Positions 1-9,178 of a stretch of 64,000 nucleotides of DNA are shown piece by piece (the stretch's first letter is position 1; every line of letters starts with the position of its first letter). The DNA is from Bradyrhizobium sp. BR13661. GTDB taxonomy: Bacteria; Pseudomonadota; Alphaproteobacteria; Rhizobiales; Xanthobacteraceae. The translations under genes were made by a program, and so were the position numbers. The notes under the pieces were generated by a model. It searched no databases and was not told the origin of the DNA. It saw only the letters and a program-made list of their open reading frames with translations. The stretch is taken from the NCBI RefSeq assembly GCF_029892425.1, contig NZ_JARXWB010000001.1, forward strand, positions 496,001 to 560,000, written 5' to 3'.

Positions 1-443
1 CCTCCGACCGAAAACTCGAACGCGGCAAAGCCGGTTACATTGCCTCCGGGTCGAGTTAGATTTTTGACGAACCCTTGGCCCACGGGGTCAGAGACCTGAA
101 CAAAAACGATTGGAATGTCTTGCGTTAAGCGCAAAAACGGAGGGACTGCAGGCGAGCTGTGGGCCAGGATGAGATCGGGTCGAGAGTTGACCAAGACGTT
201 CGCGATGTCCGCAATGCGCTGCTTGTTGCCGTCTGCCCAATGATAATCGATTTCAAGGTTTTCCCCGTCTATCCAGCCCCGTGTGCGGAGACCTCTATTC
301 AATGCGGCAATCCGATCTTTCGCCTCCGCACCGATCGTCATAAGAACGCCGAGACGTGGCATTCCTTTACGCTGTTGTGCCCCGGCAAGTGCGGGCAAGG
401 TAACTAAGGTTGAAAGTCCAAGAATAAACTGCCGCCGCTTCAT
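1..443 (-). CDS. ABC transporter substrate-binding protein, 3' part outside window
   Basis: The gene reads leftward from ATG at 443 and is still open at base 1, giving the first 147 codons. The protein starts MKRRQFILGLSTLV with a hydrophobic signal ending near ALAGAQ, so export is likely. The following sequence (RLGVLMTIG, GLRTRGWIDGENL, PIVFVQVSDPVGQGFV, RPGGNVTGF) matches the ABC_sub_bind family, whose members usually run about 325 residues and occur in many copies in Bradyrhizobium. No permease or ATPase partner is visible, so it may be an orphan binding protein. The ligand cannot be told from sequence. The ribosome site upstream of 443 is weak, so the start is moderately sure. Confidence 0.85.
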   Translation of the reverse strand, partial: MKRRQFILGLSTLVTLPALAGAQQRKGMPRLGVLMTIGAEAKDRIAALNRGLRTRGWIDGENLEIDYHWADGNKQRIADIANVLVNSRPDLILAHSSPAVPPFLRLTQDIPIVFVQVSDPVGQGFVKNLTRPGGNVTGFAAFEFSVG

Positions 444-608
444 TGCTCGTCCGCCCCAGACGCATCAATCCAAGCATACGGAACTCTCGGCACCAGTCCA
501 AGGGGTCCAATGCCTGCCATCCGAGCGAGCGATCATGCATTAAAGACGGTTGCGCCGGGCCGCCATAGCGGGCGTTATTGCGCTTCTCAATGAGAGAAGT
601 GAAATCCC

Positions 609-2066
609 ATGCGCGTCTTTTCCGCCGCACTTGCCACCGAGACGAACACCTTTGCGCCGATGCCGACGGGCGTGTCGGCGTTTCACGAGCGCGCCTACTA
701 TCCGGCCGGGAAGCATCCCGACGTGATGCAGATGCACGGCGGCCCGCTCTGGGCCGCGCGGGAGGTCGGGCCGTCGCGCGGCTGGACGCTGATCGAGGGG
801 CTGGTGGCGGCAGCCGTGCCGAACGGCATCGTCACGCGCACAGCCTATGAAAGTCTCCGCGACCAGCTCCTCGGGGATCTCAAGGCGGCGCTTCCCGTCG
901 ACATGGTCCTGCTCGGCATGCACGGCGCCATGGTCGCCGACGGCTATGATGATTGCGAAGGGGACCTCCTGGCGCGCGTCCGGCAGATCGTGGGACCCGA
1001 TACGGTCGTTGGCGGCACGCTCGACCCGCACACGCATCTCAGCGACGCCATGGTTGGGAATGCCGACCTCCTGATCTGCTGGAAGGAGTATCCGCACACG
1101 GACATCCTGGAGCGGGCGCGGGAGCTCGTCGAATTCTGCACGGCGCTGGCCGAGAAGCGTCTCAAGCTCAAGGTTGCCGTTGTCGACACCGGAATGATCG
1201 CGTCGTTGCACACCACGCGCGAGCCGGGCAAGGGTTTTGTGAACCGCGTGCGCGCGCTCGAGGGCAAGGATGGCATAGTCTCAATATCCCCCGTGCACGG
1301 CTTCGCCTGGGGCGATGTGCCCGACATGGGCACGAAGATGCTGGTCTACACCGACGCCGCGGCCGATCCCGACGGCGCGCGCGGCCGGGACGTGGCGCAG
1401 CGCCTGGCGCGCGAACTCTGCGACTTGCGCGAGGCGCTCGCCGAGCCCCTGATCGGCGTCGATGCCGCGCTCGATGCGGCGGTGGCCACCAACGGCACGG
1501 TGGTGCTCGGCGACGGCAATGACAATCCCGGCGGCGGCGCGCCGGGCGATTCCACCTACATCCTGCGACGCCTCATCGATCGCGACGTCGCGAGCGCCTG
1601 TCTCGGACCATTGTGGGATCCGGGCGCGGTGCGGATCGCTTTCGATGCCGGCATCGGCGCGCGCCTCGCCTTGCGCATCGGCGGCAAGATCGGGCCGCTG
1701 TCCGGTGATCCCATCGATGCCGTCTGGGAGATCCGCGCGCTCAAGCCGGGCATGGTGATGACGGGACTTGCGGGAACGCCGGCGAAGCTCGGCGACTGCG
1801 CGCTTGTCGCCTGCAACGGCGTCGAGGTCGTGCTCTCGACCTTCCGCTGCCAGGCCTTCGGTATCGATGTCTTCACCCAGCTCGGGGTCGATCCCGCGCA
1901 ACGCAAGATCGTCGTGGTCAAGTCATCCCAGCACTTCCGCGCGTCCTTCGAGCCGATTGCCACGCGCGTCATCATGGTCGACGCGCCCGGCGTCGTGGCC
2001 CGCGACGTCACTTCGCTGCCATACCGCAAGATCCGGCGCCCGAAATGGCCGCTCGATGCGAGCTGA
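609..2066 (+). CDS. M81 family metallopeptidase (MlrC/microcystinase C-like)
   Basis: This 485-residue protein belongs to the M81 family typified by MlrC, the zinc enzyme for the last peptide cleavage in microcystin breakdown. The N-terminal domain opens RVFSAALATETNTFAP. A metal site is visible as D139 and H141 in LDPHTH and H163 in EYPHTD; the 22-residue gap between the two histidines equals that between the family's H186 and H208. The MlrC C-terminal domain follows (GDGNDNPGGGAPGDS near 300). There is no signal peptide, so it should be cytoplasmic. In rhizobia such proteins sit in transport clusters and probably act on small amides or peptides; microcystin itself is not implied. A GAGAGAAGTG ribosome site supports ATG 609. 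It converges on the LysR gene at 2130. Confidence 0.9.
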   Translation: MRVFSAALATETNTFAPMPTGVSAFHERAYYPAGKHPDVMQMHGGPLWAAREVGPSRGWTLIEGLVAAAVPNGIVTRTAYESLRDQLLGDLKAALPVDMVLLGMHGAMVADGYDDCEGDLLARVRQIVGPDTVVGGTLDPHTHLSDAMVGNADLLICWKEYPHTDILERARELVEFCTALAEKRLKLKVAVVDTGMIASLHTTREPGKGFVNRVRALEGKDGIVSISPVHGFAWGDVPDMGTKMLVYTDAAADPDGARGRDVAQRLARELCDLREALAEPLIGVDAALDAAVATNGTVVLGDGNDNPGGGAPGDSTYILRRLIDRDVASACLGPLWDPGAVRIAFDAGIGARLALRIGGKIGPLSGDPIDAVWEIRALKPGMVMTGLAGTPAKLGDCALVACNGVEVVLSTFRCQAFGIDVFTQLGVDPAQRKIVVVKSSQHFRASFEPIATRVIMVDAPGVVARDVTSLPYRKIRRPKWPLDAS

Positions 2067-2129
2067 AGGACGGCGCCAGCTGTCGCGTGCCAATGTGCGC
2101 GTCCGGAGCGGAACACCAGCCGGTTGCTC

Positions 2130-3068
2130 TCAATAGCACGCCGCCATCGCGCCGAGCTTGGGATAGAGCTTGTCGATCGCCGCGATCTCGCTTTGCATCT
2201 GGCCGATGATCCAGTCGCGGATCTCGGCGGCAATCGGGCGCATCGGCCGGTTGCGCGGCGGCAGGAATTCGCAGATCCGGCGCGTGGTGGTGAGCCGGTC
2301 GGAGGCCGGCACCAGCGCGCCGGTGAGCAGCCAGTGCGAGGCGACGGTCAGCCAGCCGAGCGCGATGCCTTGACCGAGCAGGGCCGCCTGCACCACGACC
2401 GCGTAGTCGGTGAAGCTCAGCCCCTTGGCCGCGCCGCGGCGCCCTGTGAGCAGCGAGGCATAATCCGCGGCCCAGTCGCCCGGTGTCTCGGCGAGGCGAA
2501 TGATGGTGTTGCCTTTAGCGGGATCGGTCTCACCGAGATAGCCAGGGCTGCACATCGGCAGCATCACTTCCTTCATCACCAAAGTGCCGCCGGATGACGG
2601 CTCGTCGCGATCGCGAAAGCGCATGCCGAGATCGACATTCTCGACCGGGCCGCGCAGCGCGCCTGATATCAGCTGGAAGCGCAGATCGACCTGCGGAAAC
2701 TGCTTCTGCAATTTGTCGATCCGCGGCATCAGCCAATGCGTGGTAAAGGCGGAGGACACCGACAGCGTCACGGTCTCGGTGCCCTTGCGGCGGCGCTCGA
2801 TCTCGGTGAGCCCGGTCTCGATGCTGCGAAAGCCTTCGAGCACGCGGCGATAGAGCAGCTCGCCTTCCTCGGTGAGAACCGCGCGCCCCGCACCGCGGTC
2901 GAACAGGCGAACGCCGAGATGCTCCTCGAATTGTCCAAGCATGCGGCTGACCGCGGGCTGCGTAACGTTCAATTCAGCGGCTGCAGCCGTGAAGCTGCCA
3001 TTGCGCGCCGCTGCGTCGAAGACGAACAGGGCGTTACTTGAGGGCAGCATGCGGCGCAGCTCGGGCAT
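2130..3068 (-). CDS. LysR family transcriptional regulator (GcvA-like)
   Basis: This is a 312-residue LysR regulator. The N-terminal winged helix is clear: NALFVFDAAARNGSFTAAAAELNVTQPAVSRMLGQ occupies about residues 12-46. The C-terminal effector-binding domain resembles the GcvA group (SVSSAFTTHWLMPRIDKLQKQFP near 100). It is transcribed away from the polyamine-type ABC operon that starts near 3280, with about 210 bp between them, so it probably controls that operon and itself. A palindrome with T-N11-A spacing lies right on its start codon (3066-3082). The ligand is unknown; a substrate of the neighbouring importer is the simplest guess. Confidence 0.9.
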   Translation of the reverse strand: MPELRRMLPSSNALFVFDAAARNGSFTAAAAELNVTQPAVSRMLGQFEEHLGVRLFDRGAGRAVLTEEGELLYRRVLEGFRSIETGLTEIERRRKGTETVTLSVSSAFTTHWLMPRIDKLQKQFPQVDLRFQLISGALRGPVENVDLGMRFRDRDEPSSGGTLVMKEVMLPMCSPGYLGETDPAKGNTIIRLAETPGDWAADYASLLTGRRGAAKGLSFTDYAVVVQAALLGQGIALGWLTVASHWLLTGALVPASDRLTTTRRICEFLPPRNRPMRPIAAEIRDWIIGQMQSEIAAIDKLYPKLGAMAACY

Positions 3069-3082
3069 AACGTCATGTTATG
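3066..3082. promoter_or_regulatory. LysR-box-like palindrome on the regulator's start codon
   Basis: CATAAC-GTCAT-GTTATG is a perfect inverted repeat with 6-base arms and a 5-base centre. It contains T-N11-A, the usual LysR recognition spacing. The left arm includes the start codon of the LysR gene, so binding there would block its expression. Confidence 0.45.
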
Positions 3083-3279
3083 AGCGCGGTGAGAATTTGG
3101 CAATTGCCGGATTCTGCCAAGTCTGGTGTCATTGCCGTGACAGCCAAAAGACAGGCTTTGCGAGCAAGAATTTGGTGCGGCGCACGCTACGCCTGAGAAT
3201 GCTCCAAAACGCTGTCTATAAAGCAGGCTTATGGCGTGCAGTGAGGCACGCCATTCACAGGGATGCGCGAGGTCGATCG

Positions 3280-4359
3280 TTGGACAAACGAGCGGAAAGC
3301 GTCGAGATCAGGTCCGCGAGCAAGGCGTACGGCGCCGTTCGCGCCCTCGATGACGTTTCCCTCAATGTCGGCGCCGGCGAATTCGTCTCGCTGCTCGGCC
3401 CCTCCGGTTCCGGCAAGACCACGCTGCTCGGCATTTTGGGCGGCTTCATCCTGCCGACCTCCGGCACCATCCTGTTTGGCGGCCGCGACGTCACTTACAT
3501 GCCGCCGCACAAGCGCGACATCGGCGTCGTCTTCCAAAACTACGCGCTGTTCCCGCATATGAGCGTCGGCGAGAACGTCGCCTTTCCCCTGCGCGCCCGC
3601 CGCCTGCCGAAAGCGAGCTGGCCGGACAAGGTCCGCGCGGCATTGTCGATGGTCGGCCTTGCCGGTTACGAGGAGCGCGGCATCGCGCAGCTGTCCGGCG
3701 GTCAGCGTCAGCGCGTGGCGCTCGCGCGCGCCATGATCTTCGAGCCGCGATTGATCCTGATGGACGAGCCGCTCTCGGCGCTCGACAAGCAGCTGCGCGA
3801 GACCATGCAGATCGAGCTGCGCGCGCTGCACAAGCGCATCCAGGCCACCATCATCTATGTCACCCATGACCAGCGCGAGGCGCTGACCATGAGTGACCGG
3901 GTCGCTGTGATGAAGGACGGCCGCCTGATCCAGATCGACCAGCCCGAGCGGCTGCACGATCATCCGGCGGATTCCTTTGTCGCAAGTTTCATCGGCGAGG
4001 CGACGATGCTCCCCGTCCGGCGCGTCGATGCCTCCAGTGTCGCGCTCGGCAATGCCCTGCTGCGCAGCGCCCGCGCCATTCCAAATGGTGACGCCCTGAT
4101 GCTCGCCGTGCACAGCGAGAAGCTGCTGATCGACGACGGCGCGCAGGATGCCACCTGCAACCGCCTGACCGGGACGGTCACCGACATCGTCTATCAGGGT
4201 GAGAGCCTGCGCATCTTCCTGGCGCTCGCTGACGGCATCGCGATCAGCCTGCGCCAGCCCTCCTATCACCAGGCCTATAGCCGCATTCCGCCGCTCGGCG
4301 GCAGCCTCACCGTCACCCTTCATCCCGAGGACACCATCGTCGTGCCCCGGGCGGACTGA
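3280..4359 (+). CDS. ABC importer ATP-binding protein, polyamine (PotA) type
   Basis: This is the ATPase of a spermidine/putrescine-type importer, acting on the inner face of the membrane with the permeases at 7501 and 8382. Visible motifs are Walker A GPSGSGKTT, the Q-loop FQNYALFPH, signature LSGGQRQRVALARA, Walker B LILMDEPLSALD and switch histidine VTHDQ. A TOBE-type C-terminal domain follows residue 235. The reading frame stays open upstream to 2872, but similarity begins only at VEIRSASKAYG. TTG 3280 with an AGG about 8 bases before it is my choice; GTG 3241 and ATG 3199 are alternatives. It is first in an operon with HAD, oxidase, binding protein and permease genes, a scrambled order compared with potABCD. 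Confidence 0.88.
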   Translation: MDKRAESVEIRSASKAYGAVRALDDVSLNVGAGEFVSLLGPSGSGKTTLLGILGGFILPTSGTILFGGRDVTYMPPHKRDIGVVFQNYALFPHMSVGENVAFPLRARRLPKASWPDKVRAALSMVGLAGYEERGIAQLSGGQRQRVALARAMIFEPRLILMDEPLSALDKQLRETMQIELRALHKRIQATIIYVTHDQREALTMSDRVAVMKDGRLIQIDQPERLHDHPADSFVASFIGEATMLPVRRVDASSVALGNALLRSARAIPNGDALMLAVHSEKLLIDDGAQDATCNRLTGTVTDIVYQGESLRIFLALADGIAISLRQPSYHQAYSRIPPLGGSLTVTLHPEDTIVVPRAD

Positions 4360-4391
4360 AGCCTTGTTGCAACCTGAGAGAAGAAGAACAC

Positions 4392-5108
4392 ATGTCGACC
4401 CAAGCCGCGTTCAGCAATTTCAAGGTTCTCACCTTCGACGTCGTCGGCACCTTGATCGATTTCGAAACTGGCGTGCTCGAAGCCGTGCGCAGGATCGGAG
4501 GCAAGAAGGCAGCCGAGCTCAGCGACGAGCAGATCTTCGAGCCCTACAAGCGTGGCCGCGACAGGCATTACGAGCGCTCGAGCGAAGTGATGTTCCACGT
4601 CTATCGTCATCTCGCGACCGAGCTCGGACTGCCGGCTGATGACGCGTCCTGCGACGTGTTCCAGCTCTCGGTGCTACGCTGGGGACCATTCCCTGATTCC
4701 GTCGAGGCGCTGAAGCGCCTGCGCACAAAGTTTCGTCTGGTGGCGATGACCAATGCCGACCGGGTTGCGCTGTCGTGCTACGCGCATGCGCTTGGCAATC
4801 CCTTCGACGACACCGTCTGCGCCGACGAGACGGGCGTTGCGAAACCGAACCCGGAGTTCTTCGCCTACAACAAGGGCCGTCAGTCGGCCTTCGGCTACAA
4901 GCAATCCGACATCCTGCACGTGGCGCAGAGCCAGTACCACGACATCGGGATTGCACGGAAGCTCGGCTACAAGGTGTGCTGGATCGAACGCCGTCAGGGT
5001 ATCGCCGGTTTTGGCGGCACGCCCGCCGTCGAGACATTGACAAAACCGGACTTCCATTTCCCGACCTTGAAGGCGCTGGCCGACGCGGCCATCGGGCCTG
5101 CGGCGTAA
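4392..5108 (+). CDS. HAD superfamily hydrolase, haloacid dehalogenase type II-like
   Basis: This is a 238-residue HAD protein. Motif I is FDVVGTLIDF, the D-x-x-G-T form of L-2-haloacid dehalogenases, in which the second aspartate of HAD phosphatases is absent. Motif II is MTNAD, the lysine is in GVAKPNPEFF, and the end of the domain carries SQYHDIGIARKLGYKVCWI. An ester-aspartyl intermediate on the first aspartate is expected from the family. The substrate is unknown. It lies 32 bases after the ABC ATPase and 3 bases before the oxidase gene, so it is probably co-transcribed and acts on the imported compound or a breakdown product. Confidence 0.85.
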   Translation: MSTQAAFSNFKVLTFDVVGTLIDFETGVLEAVRRIGGKKAAELSDEQIFEPYKRGRDRHYERSSEVMFHVYRHLATELGLPADDASCDVFQLSVLRWGPFPDSVEALKRLRTKFRLVAMTNADRVALSCYAHALGNPFDDTVCADETGVAKPNPEFFAYNKGRQSAFGYKQSDILHVAQSQYHDIGIARKLGYKVCWIERRQGIAGFGGTPAVETLTKPDFHFPTLKALADAAIGPAA

Positions 5109-5111
5109 TCC

Positions 5112-6431
5112 GTGAGCGCCGGCATGACACGGGACTGGACAGCGCTGCCATCGGCCAACTCGCTGTGGGAAGCCACAGCGGAGCCGGCGCGCGCGTTTCC
5201 CGTGCTGTCCGGCGAGCATCAGGCGGATGTGGTGATCATCGGTGCGGGCTACACCGGCCTGTCCGCCGCGCACCACATCGCCAGGAGCGGCCTCGCACCT
5301 GTTGTGCTCGAGGCTAACAGTCCCGGCTGGGGCGCGAGCGGCCGCAATGGCGGCGTGATCACCGCAAAGTTTCGCCTGTCGTTCCGCGAGATCGATGCCG
5401 TGCATGGCCGCGCCATGGCCAGGCGCATGTACGAGATCGCGCATGAATCGACCGACATGGTCGAGGAACTGGTCTCCGAGTTCGGCATCACCAGCGCGAA
5501 CCTGACGCGCACCGGCCAGGTCAAGGCAGCGCACAACGAGACGACACTGAAGGCCGCCGTCGACGAAGCCGACTGGATGACGCGCGAGATGGGCTCGGCC
5601 GAGGTTCGCATCCTCAGCAAGGGCGCCGTGCGCGACGAGACCGGCTCGGACGTCTTTGTCGGCGGCGTGCTCAATCCCGGCTCGGGCGGCATTCATCCGC
5701 TGAACTATCTGCGCGGCCTTGCCGATGGTGTGGCGCGCCGCGGCGTTCCGATCTTCCAGCAATCGCCAGTGATCAAGCTGCGGCGCGACAAGGACGGCAT
5801 TGTCGCCGAGACCCCGCAAGGTGCGGTGCGCGCGAAGCAGGCGATCATCGCGACCAACAGCTATTCCGATCTGACCGATGCGACCGCACATATGCAGCGC
5901 ACGCTGATCCCGTTCCGCAGCGCGCTCATTGCGACCGAAAAACTGCCGCGCAATCTCGCGGGCATGCTGATGCCGACCGGGCGGACCTACACCGAGACCA
6001 AGCGCATGATGCGCTGGTTCCGGATGGTCGACGATCACGTGATCTTTGGTGGCCGCGGCGCCTTCGGCAAGCAGGACTCGCAAGCCGCCTTTGACGCGCT
6101 CCGCAAGGCCATGGTCGGCATCTTCCCTGATCTCGCCGACGTCCCGCTCGCCTACAAATGGTCGGGCCTCGTTGCGATGACGCTGGACTCGGTGCCGCAT
6201 ATCGGCCGGATCGACGACCGCACGCTGGTCTCGATGGGTTACAACGGCGCAGGCGTCGCGATGTCGAGCCTGATGGGCCGCTACCTTGCGGCCTTCGTCC
6301 GCGGCGAAGCGCCCGATGTCGGGCTGCTCGACGTCAGCCGGATGAAGGCCATTCCGTTCTATCCGCTGCGCGAGCCCGCCGTGCGCATGGTCGCCGGCTG
6401 GTACCAGTTTCTCGACGCGATCGGTCAATAG
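5112..6431 (+). CDS. FAD-dependent oxidoreductase, DAO family (PuuB-like)
   Basis: This is a 439-residue flavoenzyme of the D-amino-acid oxidase fold. The dinucleotide-binding motif VVIIGAGYTGLSAAHHIA starts near residue 39, and GWGASGRNGGVI is the second FAD contact typical of gamma-glutamylputrescine oxidase (PuuB) relatives. The N-terminal SLWEATA also fits that group. A late GYNGAGVAMSSLMG closes the FAD site. It probably oxidises an amine or polyamine conjugate taken up by the surrounding ABC importer. GTG 5112 lies 3 bases after the HAD stop; ATG 5124 is an alternative start in the same frame. Confidence 0.88.
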   Translation: MSAGMTRDWTALPSANSLWEATAEPARAFPVLSGEHQADVVIIGAGYTGLSAAHHIARSGLAPVVLEANSPGWGASGRNGGVITAKFRLSFREIDAVHGRAMARRMYEIAHESTDMVEELVSEFGITSANLTRTGQVKAAHNETTLKAAVDEADWMTREMGSAEVRILSKGAVRDETGSDVFVGGVLNPGSGGIHPLNYLRGLADGVARRGVPIFQQSPVIKLRRDKDGIVAETPQGAVRAKQAIIATNSYSDLTDATAHMQRTLIPFRSALIATEKLPRNLAGMLMPTGRTYTETKRMMRWFRMVDDHVIFGGRGAFGKQDSQAAFDALRKAMVGIFPDLADVPLAYKWSGLVAMTLDSVPHIGRIDDRTLVSMGYNGAGVAMSSLMGRYLAAFVRGEAPDVGLLDVSRMKAIPFYPLREPAVRMVAGWYQFLDAIGQ

Positions 6432-6457
6432 GATCTTTGGTGATGGAGGAGGTGAGG

Positions 6458-7504
6458 ATGAACATGAAACGGAAATTTGGATTGGGCTGCGCGCTGGTGG
6501 GCGCGATGGGATTGACCGCTGCGGCGGATGCCGCCGAGCAGATCACCTTCGTTTCGCAAGGCGGTGCCTATCAACAGGCGCAGACGGTGGCGATCCTCGA
6601 TCCCTCCGCCAAGAAGCTCGGCATCACCATCAACCAGGATTCGATTCCCGACGCCTGGCCCGCGATCAAGACGCAGGTCGGCAGCGGCAAGCCGATCTGG
6701 GACGTCGTCGACACCCCCACCGGCTATTGCCTGCGCGGCGGCGAGCAGGGGCTGATCGAGAAGCTCGACTTCTCGAAGATCCCGAACGCGGCGGCGATGC
6801 CGGAAGCGTATCGCAGTCCCTATTCAGTGTCGTATGAATTCTATTCCAGCGTTCTCGCCTACAGCCAGAAGACGTTCCCAAAGGACGCGCCGAACAGCTG
6901 GGCGGATTTCTGGGACGTCAAGAAATTCCCCGGCCGCCGTGCGCTGCGTAACCACCCGATTGCCACGCTCGAAGCGGCACTGATGGCTGACGGCGTCGCG
7001 CCCGACAAGCTCTATCCGCTCGACGTCGATCGCGCCTTCAAGAAGCTGGAGGAGATCAAGCCCAACATCACGGTGTGGTGGACCTCGGGCGCGCAGTCGG
7101 CGCAGCTCCTCAATGACGGCGAGGTCGACATGGAGATGGCGTGGAACGGCCGCGTCAGCGCGGTCGCCAAGGAGGGCGCCAAGGTCACCTTCACCTACAA
7201 CCAGGGCATCCTGCAGAGCACCTCGCTCTGCATCCTCAAGGGCGCGCCCAACCTCGATACGGCGGTGAAGTTCCTCAACGAGGCCGTCGACCCCGTGCAC
7301 CAGGCCAATCTGCCGCTCAACATCGATTACGGTCCGGGCAATCCCAAGGCGTTCGACACCAATGTGATCAAGCCCGAGCGCGCTGCGCAATTGCCGAGCG
7401 AGCCGGCGAATGCGGCCAAGCAGGCGCTGATGTCCTACGCCTGGTGGTCCTCGCCATCAGGTGAGGCCGCCGAGAAGCGCTGGGCATCGTTTATGCAGAA
7501 ATGA
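6458..7504 (+). CDS. ABC transporter extracellular binding protein (PotD-like)
   Basis: This periplasmic binding protein has 348 residues. It opens MNMKRKFGLG followed by a hydrophobic segment ending AAADAAE, a normal Sec signal. The mature part begins EQITFVSQGGAYQQAQ and has the pattern of polyamine/opine-type family 1 binding proteins (VWWTSGAQSAQLLNDGEVDM near 200). GGAGGAGGTGAGG directly before ATG 6458 decides the start. The stop overlaps the permease start at 7501 (ATGA), so binding protein and permease are translationally coupled. The ligand is unknown; an amine is likely from the oxidase next door. Confidence 0.9.
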   Translation: MNMKRKFGLGCALVGAMGLTAAADAAEQITFVSQGGAYQQAQTVAILDPSAKKLGITINQDSIPDAWPAIKTQVGSGKPIWDVVDTPTGYCLRGGEQGLIEKLDFSKIPNAAAMPEAYRSPYSVSYEFYSSVLAYSQKTFPKDAPNSWADFWDVKKFPGRRALRNHPIATLEAALMADGVAPDKLYPLDVDRAFKKLEEIKPNITVWWTSGAQSAQLLNDGEVDMEMAWNGRVSAVAKEGAKVTFTYNQGILQSTSLCILKGAPNLDTAVKFLNEAVDPVHQANLPLNIDYGPGNPKAFDTNVIKPERAAQLPSEPANAAKQALMSYAWWSSPSGEAAEKRWASFMQK

Positions 7505-8385
7505 GCGAGGCGGCGTTGACGATGTCTGTGCCAGATCCATCGCAAAAGCATCAGCGCCGCGAGCACGGCCTGATGCTGGCGCTGGTGTCGCCGGCGCTGC
7601 TGGTGATCCTGGCTCTGATCGTGCTGCCGGTCGGCTGGCTCGCCTGGCAGTCGATCTACCATGACGGCTTCACGCTGGAGAATTATCGCCGCGTCTTTAC
7701 CGAGGATATCTATTGGCGGAGCTTTGCGCTGACCTTCGAGATCAGCCTCGCGGTGACCGTCATCGCGCTGCTGCTCGGCTATCCCGTCGCCTATCTCGCC
7801 AATTCCGTGCCGAAGGGATGGAGCATCCTGATCCTATCGCTGGTGGTGCTGCCGTTCTGGACATCAGTGCTGGTGCGCGCCTATGCCTGGCTGGCGCTGC
7901 TCCAGCGCACCGGCGTGATCAACCAGCTCCTGCGCTATCTCGATGTGATCTCCGAGCCGCTGGCGCTGGTTCACAACACGTTCGGCACTGCCGTCGCGAC
8001 CGTGCACATCCTGCTGCCGTTCATGGTGCTGCCACTCTACGCCACCATGCAAAAAATTCCCGGCGATCTCATGCAGGCCGGCGCCAGCCTCGGTGCGAGC
8101 CCGTCGCTGACGTTCTTCCGCGTCTTCCTGCCGTTGTCGCTGCCGGGCGTGCTCGCGGGCTGTACCATGGTGTTCGTGCTTTGCCTCGGCTTCTACATCA
8201 CGCCGGAATTGCTCGGTGGCGGCCGCACGGTGATGGTGTCGATGCTGGTGAGCCGCAATGTCGAGCTCTACAACCAGTTCGGTGCCGCGAGCGCGGTCGC
8301 CGTCGTGCTGCTCCTTGGCGTGCTCGCGATCTTCTTCGTCGTCAGCCGCTTTATCTCGCTCGATCGCGTGTTGGGGCAGAAATGA
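7501..8385 (+). CDS. ABC transporter permease, PotB type
   Basis: This is a 294-residue inner-membrane permease. Hydrophobic segments are visible at about residues 25-45, 75-100, 110-130, 155-175, 215-235 and 260-282, six in all. The coupling loop that meets the ATPase is DLMQAGASLGASPSLTFFRVFLP near residue 190, the EAA motif. It overlaps the binding-protein gene by four bases upstream and the next permease by four bases downstream, so the three are made together. Confidence 0.92.
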   Translation: MSEAALTMSVPDPSQKHQRREHGLMLALVSPALLVILALIVLPVGWLAWQSIYHDGFTLENYRRVFTEDIYWRSFALTFEISLAVTVIALLLGYPVAYLANSVPKGWSILILSLVVLPFWTSVLVRAYAWLALLQRTGVINQLLRYLDVISEPLALVHNTFGTAVATVHILLPFMVLPLYATMQKIPGDLMQAGASLGASPSLTFFRVFLPLSLPGVLAGCTMVFVLCLGFYITPELLGGGRTVMVSMLVSRNVELYNQFGAASAVAVVLLLGVLAIFFVVSRFISLDRVLGQK

Positions 8386-9167
8386 CGCGCATCTCGCCCG
8401 CACGCATCGCCCTCTACGTCATCAGCGCGCTGGTGCTGGTCTATCTGATCCTGCCGGTTCTGATCATCGCGCCGATCTCGTTTTCCAGCGCGCGCTTCTT
8501 GACCTTTCCGCCGCCGTCGTTCTCGACGCGCTGGTATCAGCAGTATTTCTCCAATCCGGCCTGGATGCAGGCGACGCTGACGACGCTGACGGTCGCGCTG
8601 CTGACGGTGGTGATCGCGACCCCGTTCGGGGTGGCCGCTGCCTATGCCATCAGCCAGTCAAAACTGCGGATCATGCGCGTCATCCACATGGCGTTGCTGC
8701 TGCCGCTGGTGGTGCCGATCATCATCACCGCGGTGGGAATCTTCTTCGTCTACGCCAAGGTCGGCCTGGTCGCGACCATGCCCGGCCTCGTGCTGGCGAA
8801 CGTGATGCTGGGCTTGCCTTACGTCGTCATCTCCGTGCTCGCCGGTATGCAAAGCTTTGATCCCGCGCAGGAGATGGTGGCGCGCAGCCTCGGCATGAAC
8901 CGGCTGCGCAGCTTCTTCGCGGTGACCTTGCCGCAGATCAAGTCGAGCGTAATCGCCGGCGGCATCTTCGCCTTCATCTCGGCGATGGACGAGACCATCG
9001 TCGCGCTGTTCATCTCCGGCGGCCAGTATCAGCCGCTGACCAAGCGCATGTTCACCGCGCTCCGCGACGAGATCGATCCGACGATTGCCGCTATCTCGAC
9101 GCTGATGACGGCGGCGTCGTTCCTGCTGGTGTTAGCGGCGAGCTCGCGGCAGAAGAAGGCGGGGTGA
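8382..9167 (+). CDS. ABC transporter permease, PotC type
   Basis: This is the second permease, 261 residues, starting MTRISPARIALYVISAL at an ATGA overlap with the first. Six hydrophobic segments are visible, and the EAA loop is QEMVARSLGMNRLRSFFAVTLP near residue 165. It forms the membrane channel with the 7501 permease. It is the last gene of the operon and its stop lies 11 bases from the stop of the convergent TetR gene. Confidence 0.92.
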   Translation: MTRISPARIALYVISALVLVYLILPVLIIAPISFSSARFLTFPPPSFSTRWYQQYFSNPAWMQATLTTLTVALLTVVIATPFGVAAAYAISQSKLRIMRVIHMALLLPLVVPIIITAVGIFFVYAKVGLVATMPGLVLANVMLGLPYVVISVLAGMQSFDPAQEMVARSLGMNRLRSFFAVTLPQIKSSVIAGGIFAFISAMDETIVALFISGGQYQPLTKRMFTALRDEIDPTIAAISTLMTAASFLLVLAASSRQKKAG

Positions 9168-9178
9168 GGGCGGTCGGC

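Noticed and set aside
2872..3279. An N-terminal extension of the ABC ATPase overlapping the LysR gene
   Set aside because: The extra residues have no ABC similarity and overlap the first part of a convincing LysR gene on the other strand.
4674..6428. A 584-codon antisense frame over the HAD and oxidase genes
   Set aside because: No motif is visible and both plus-strand genes are complete with family residues.
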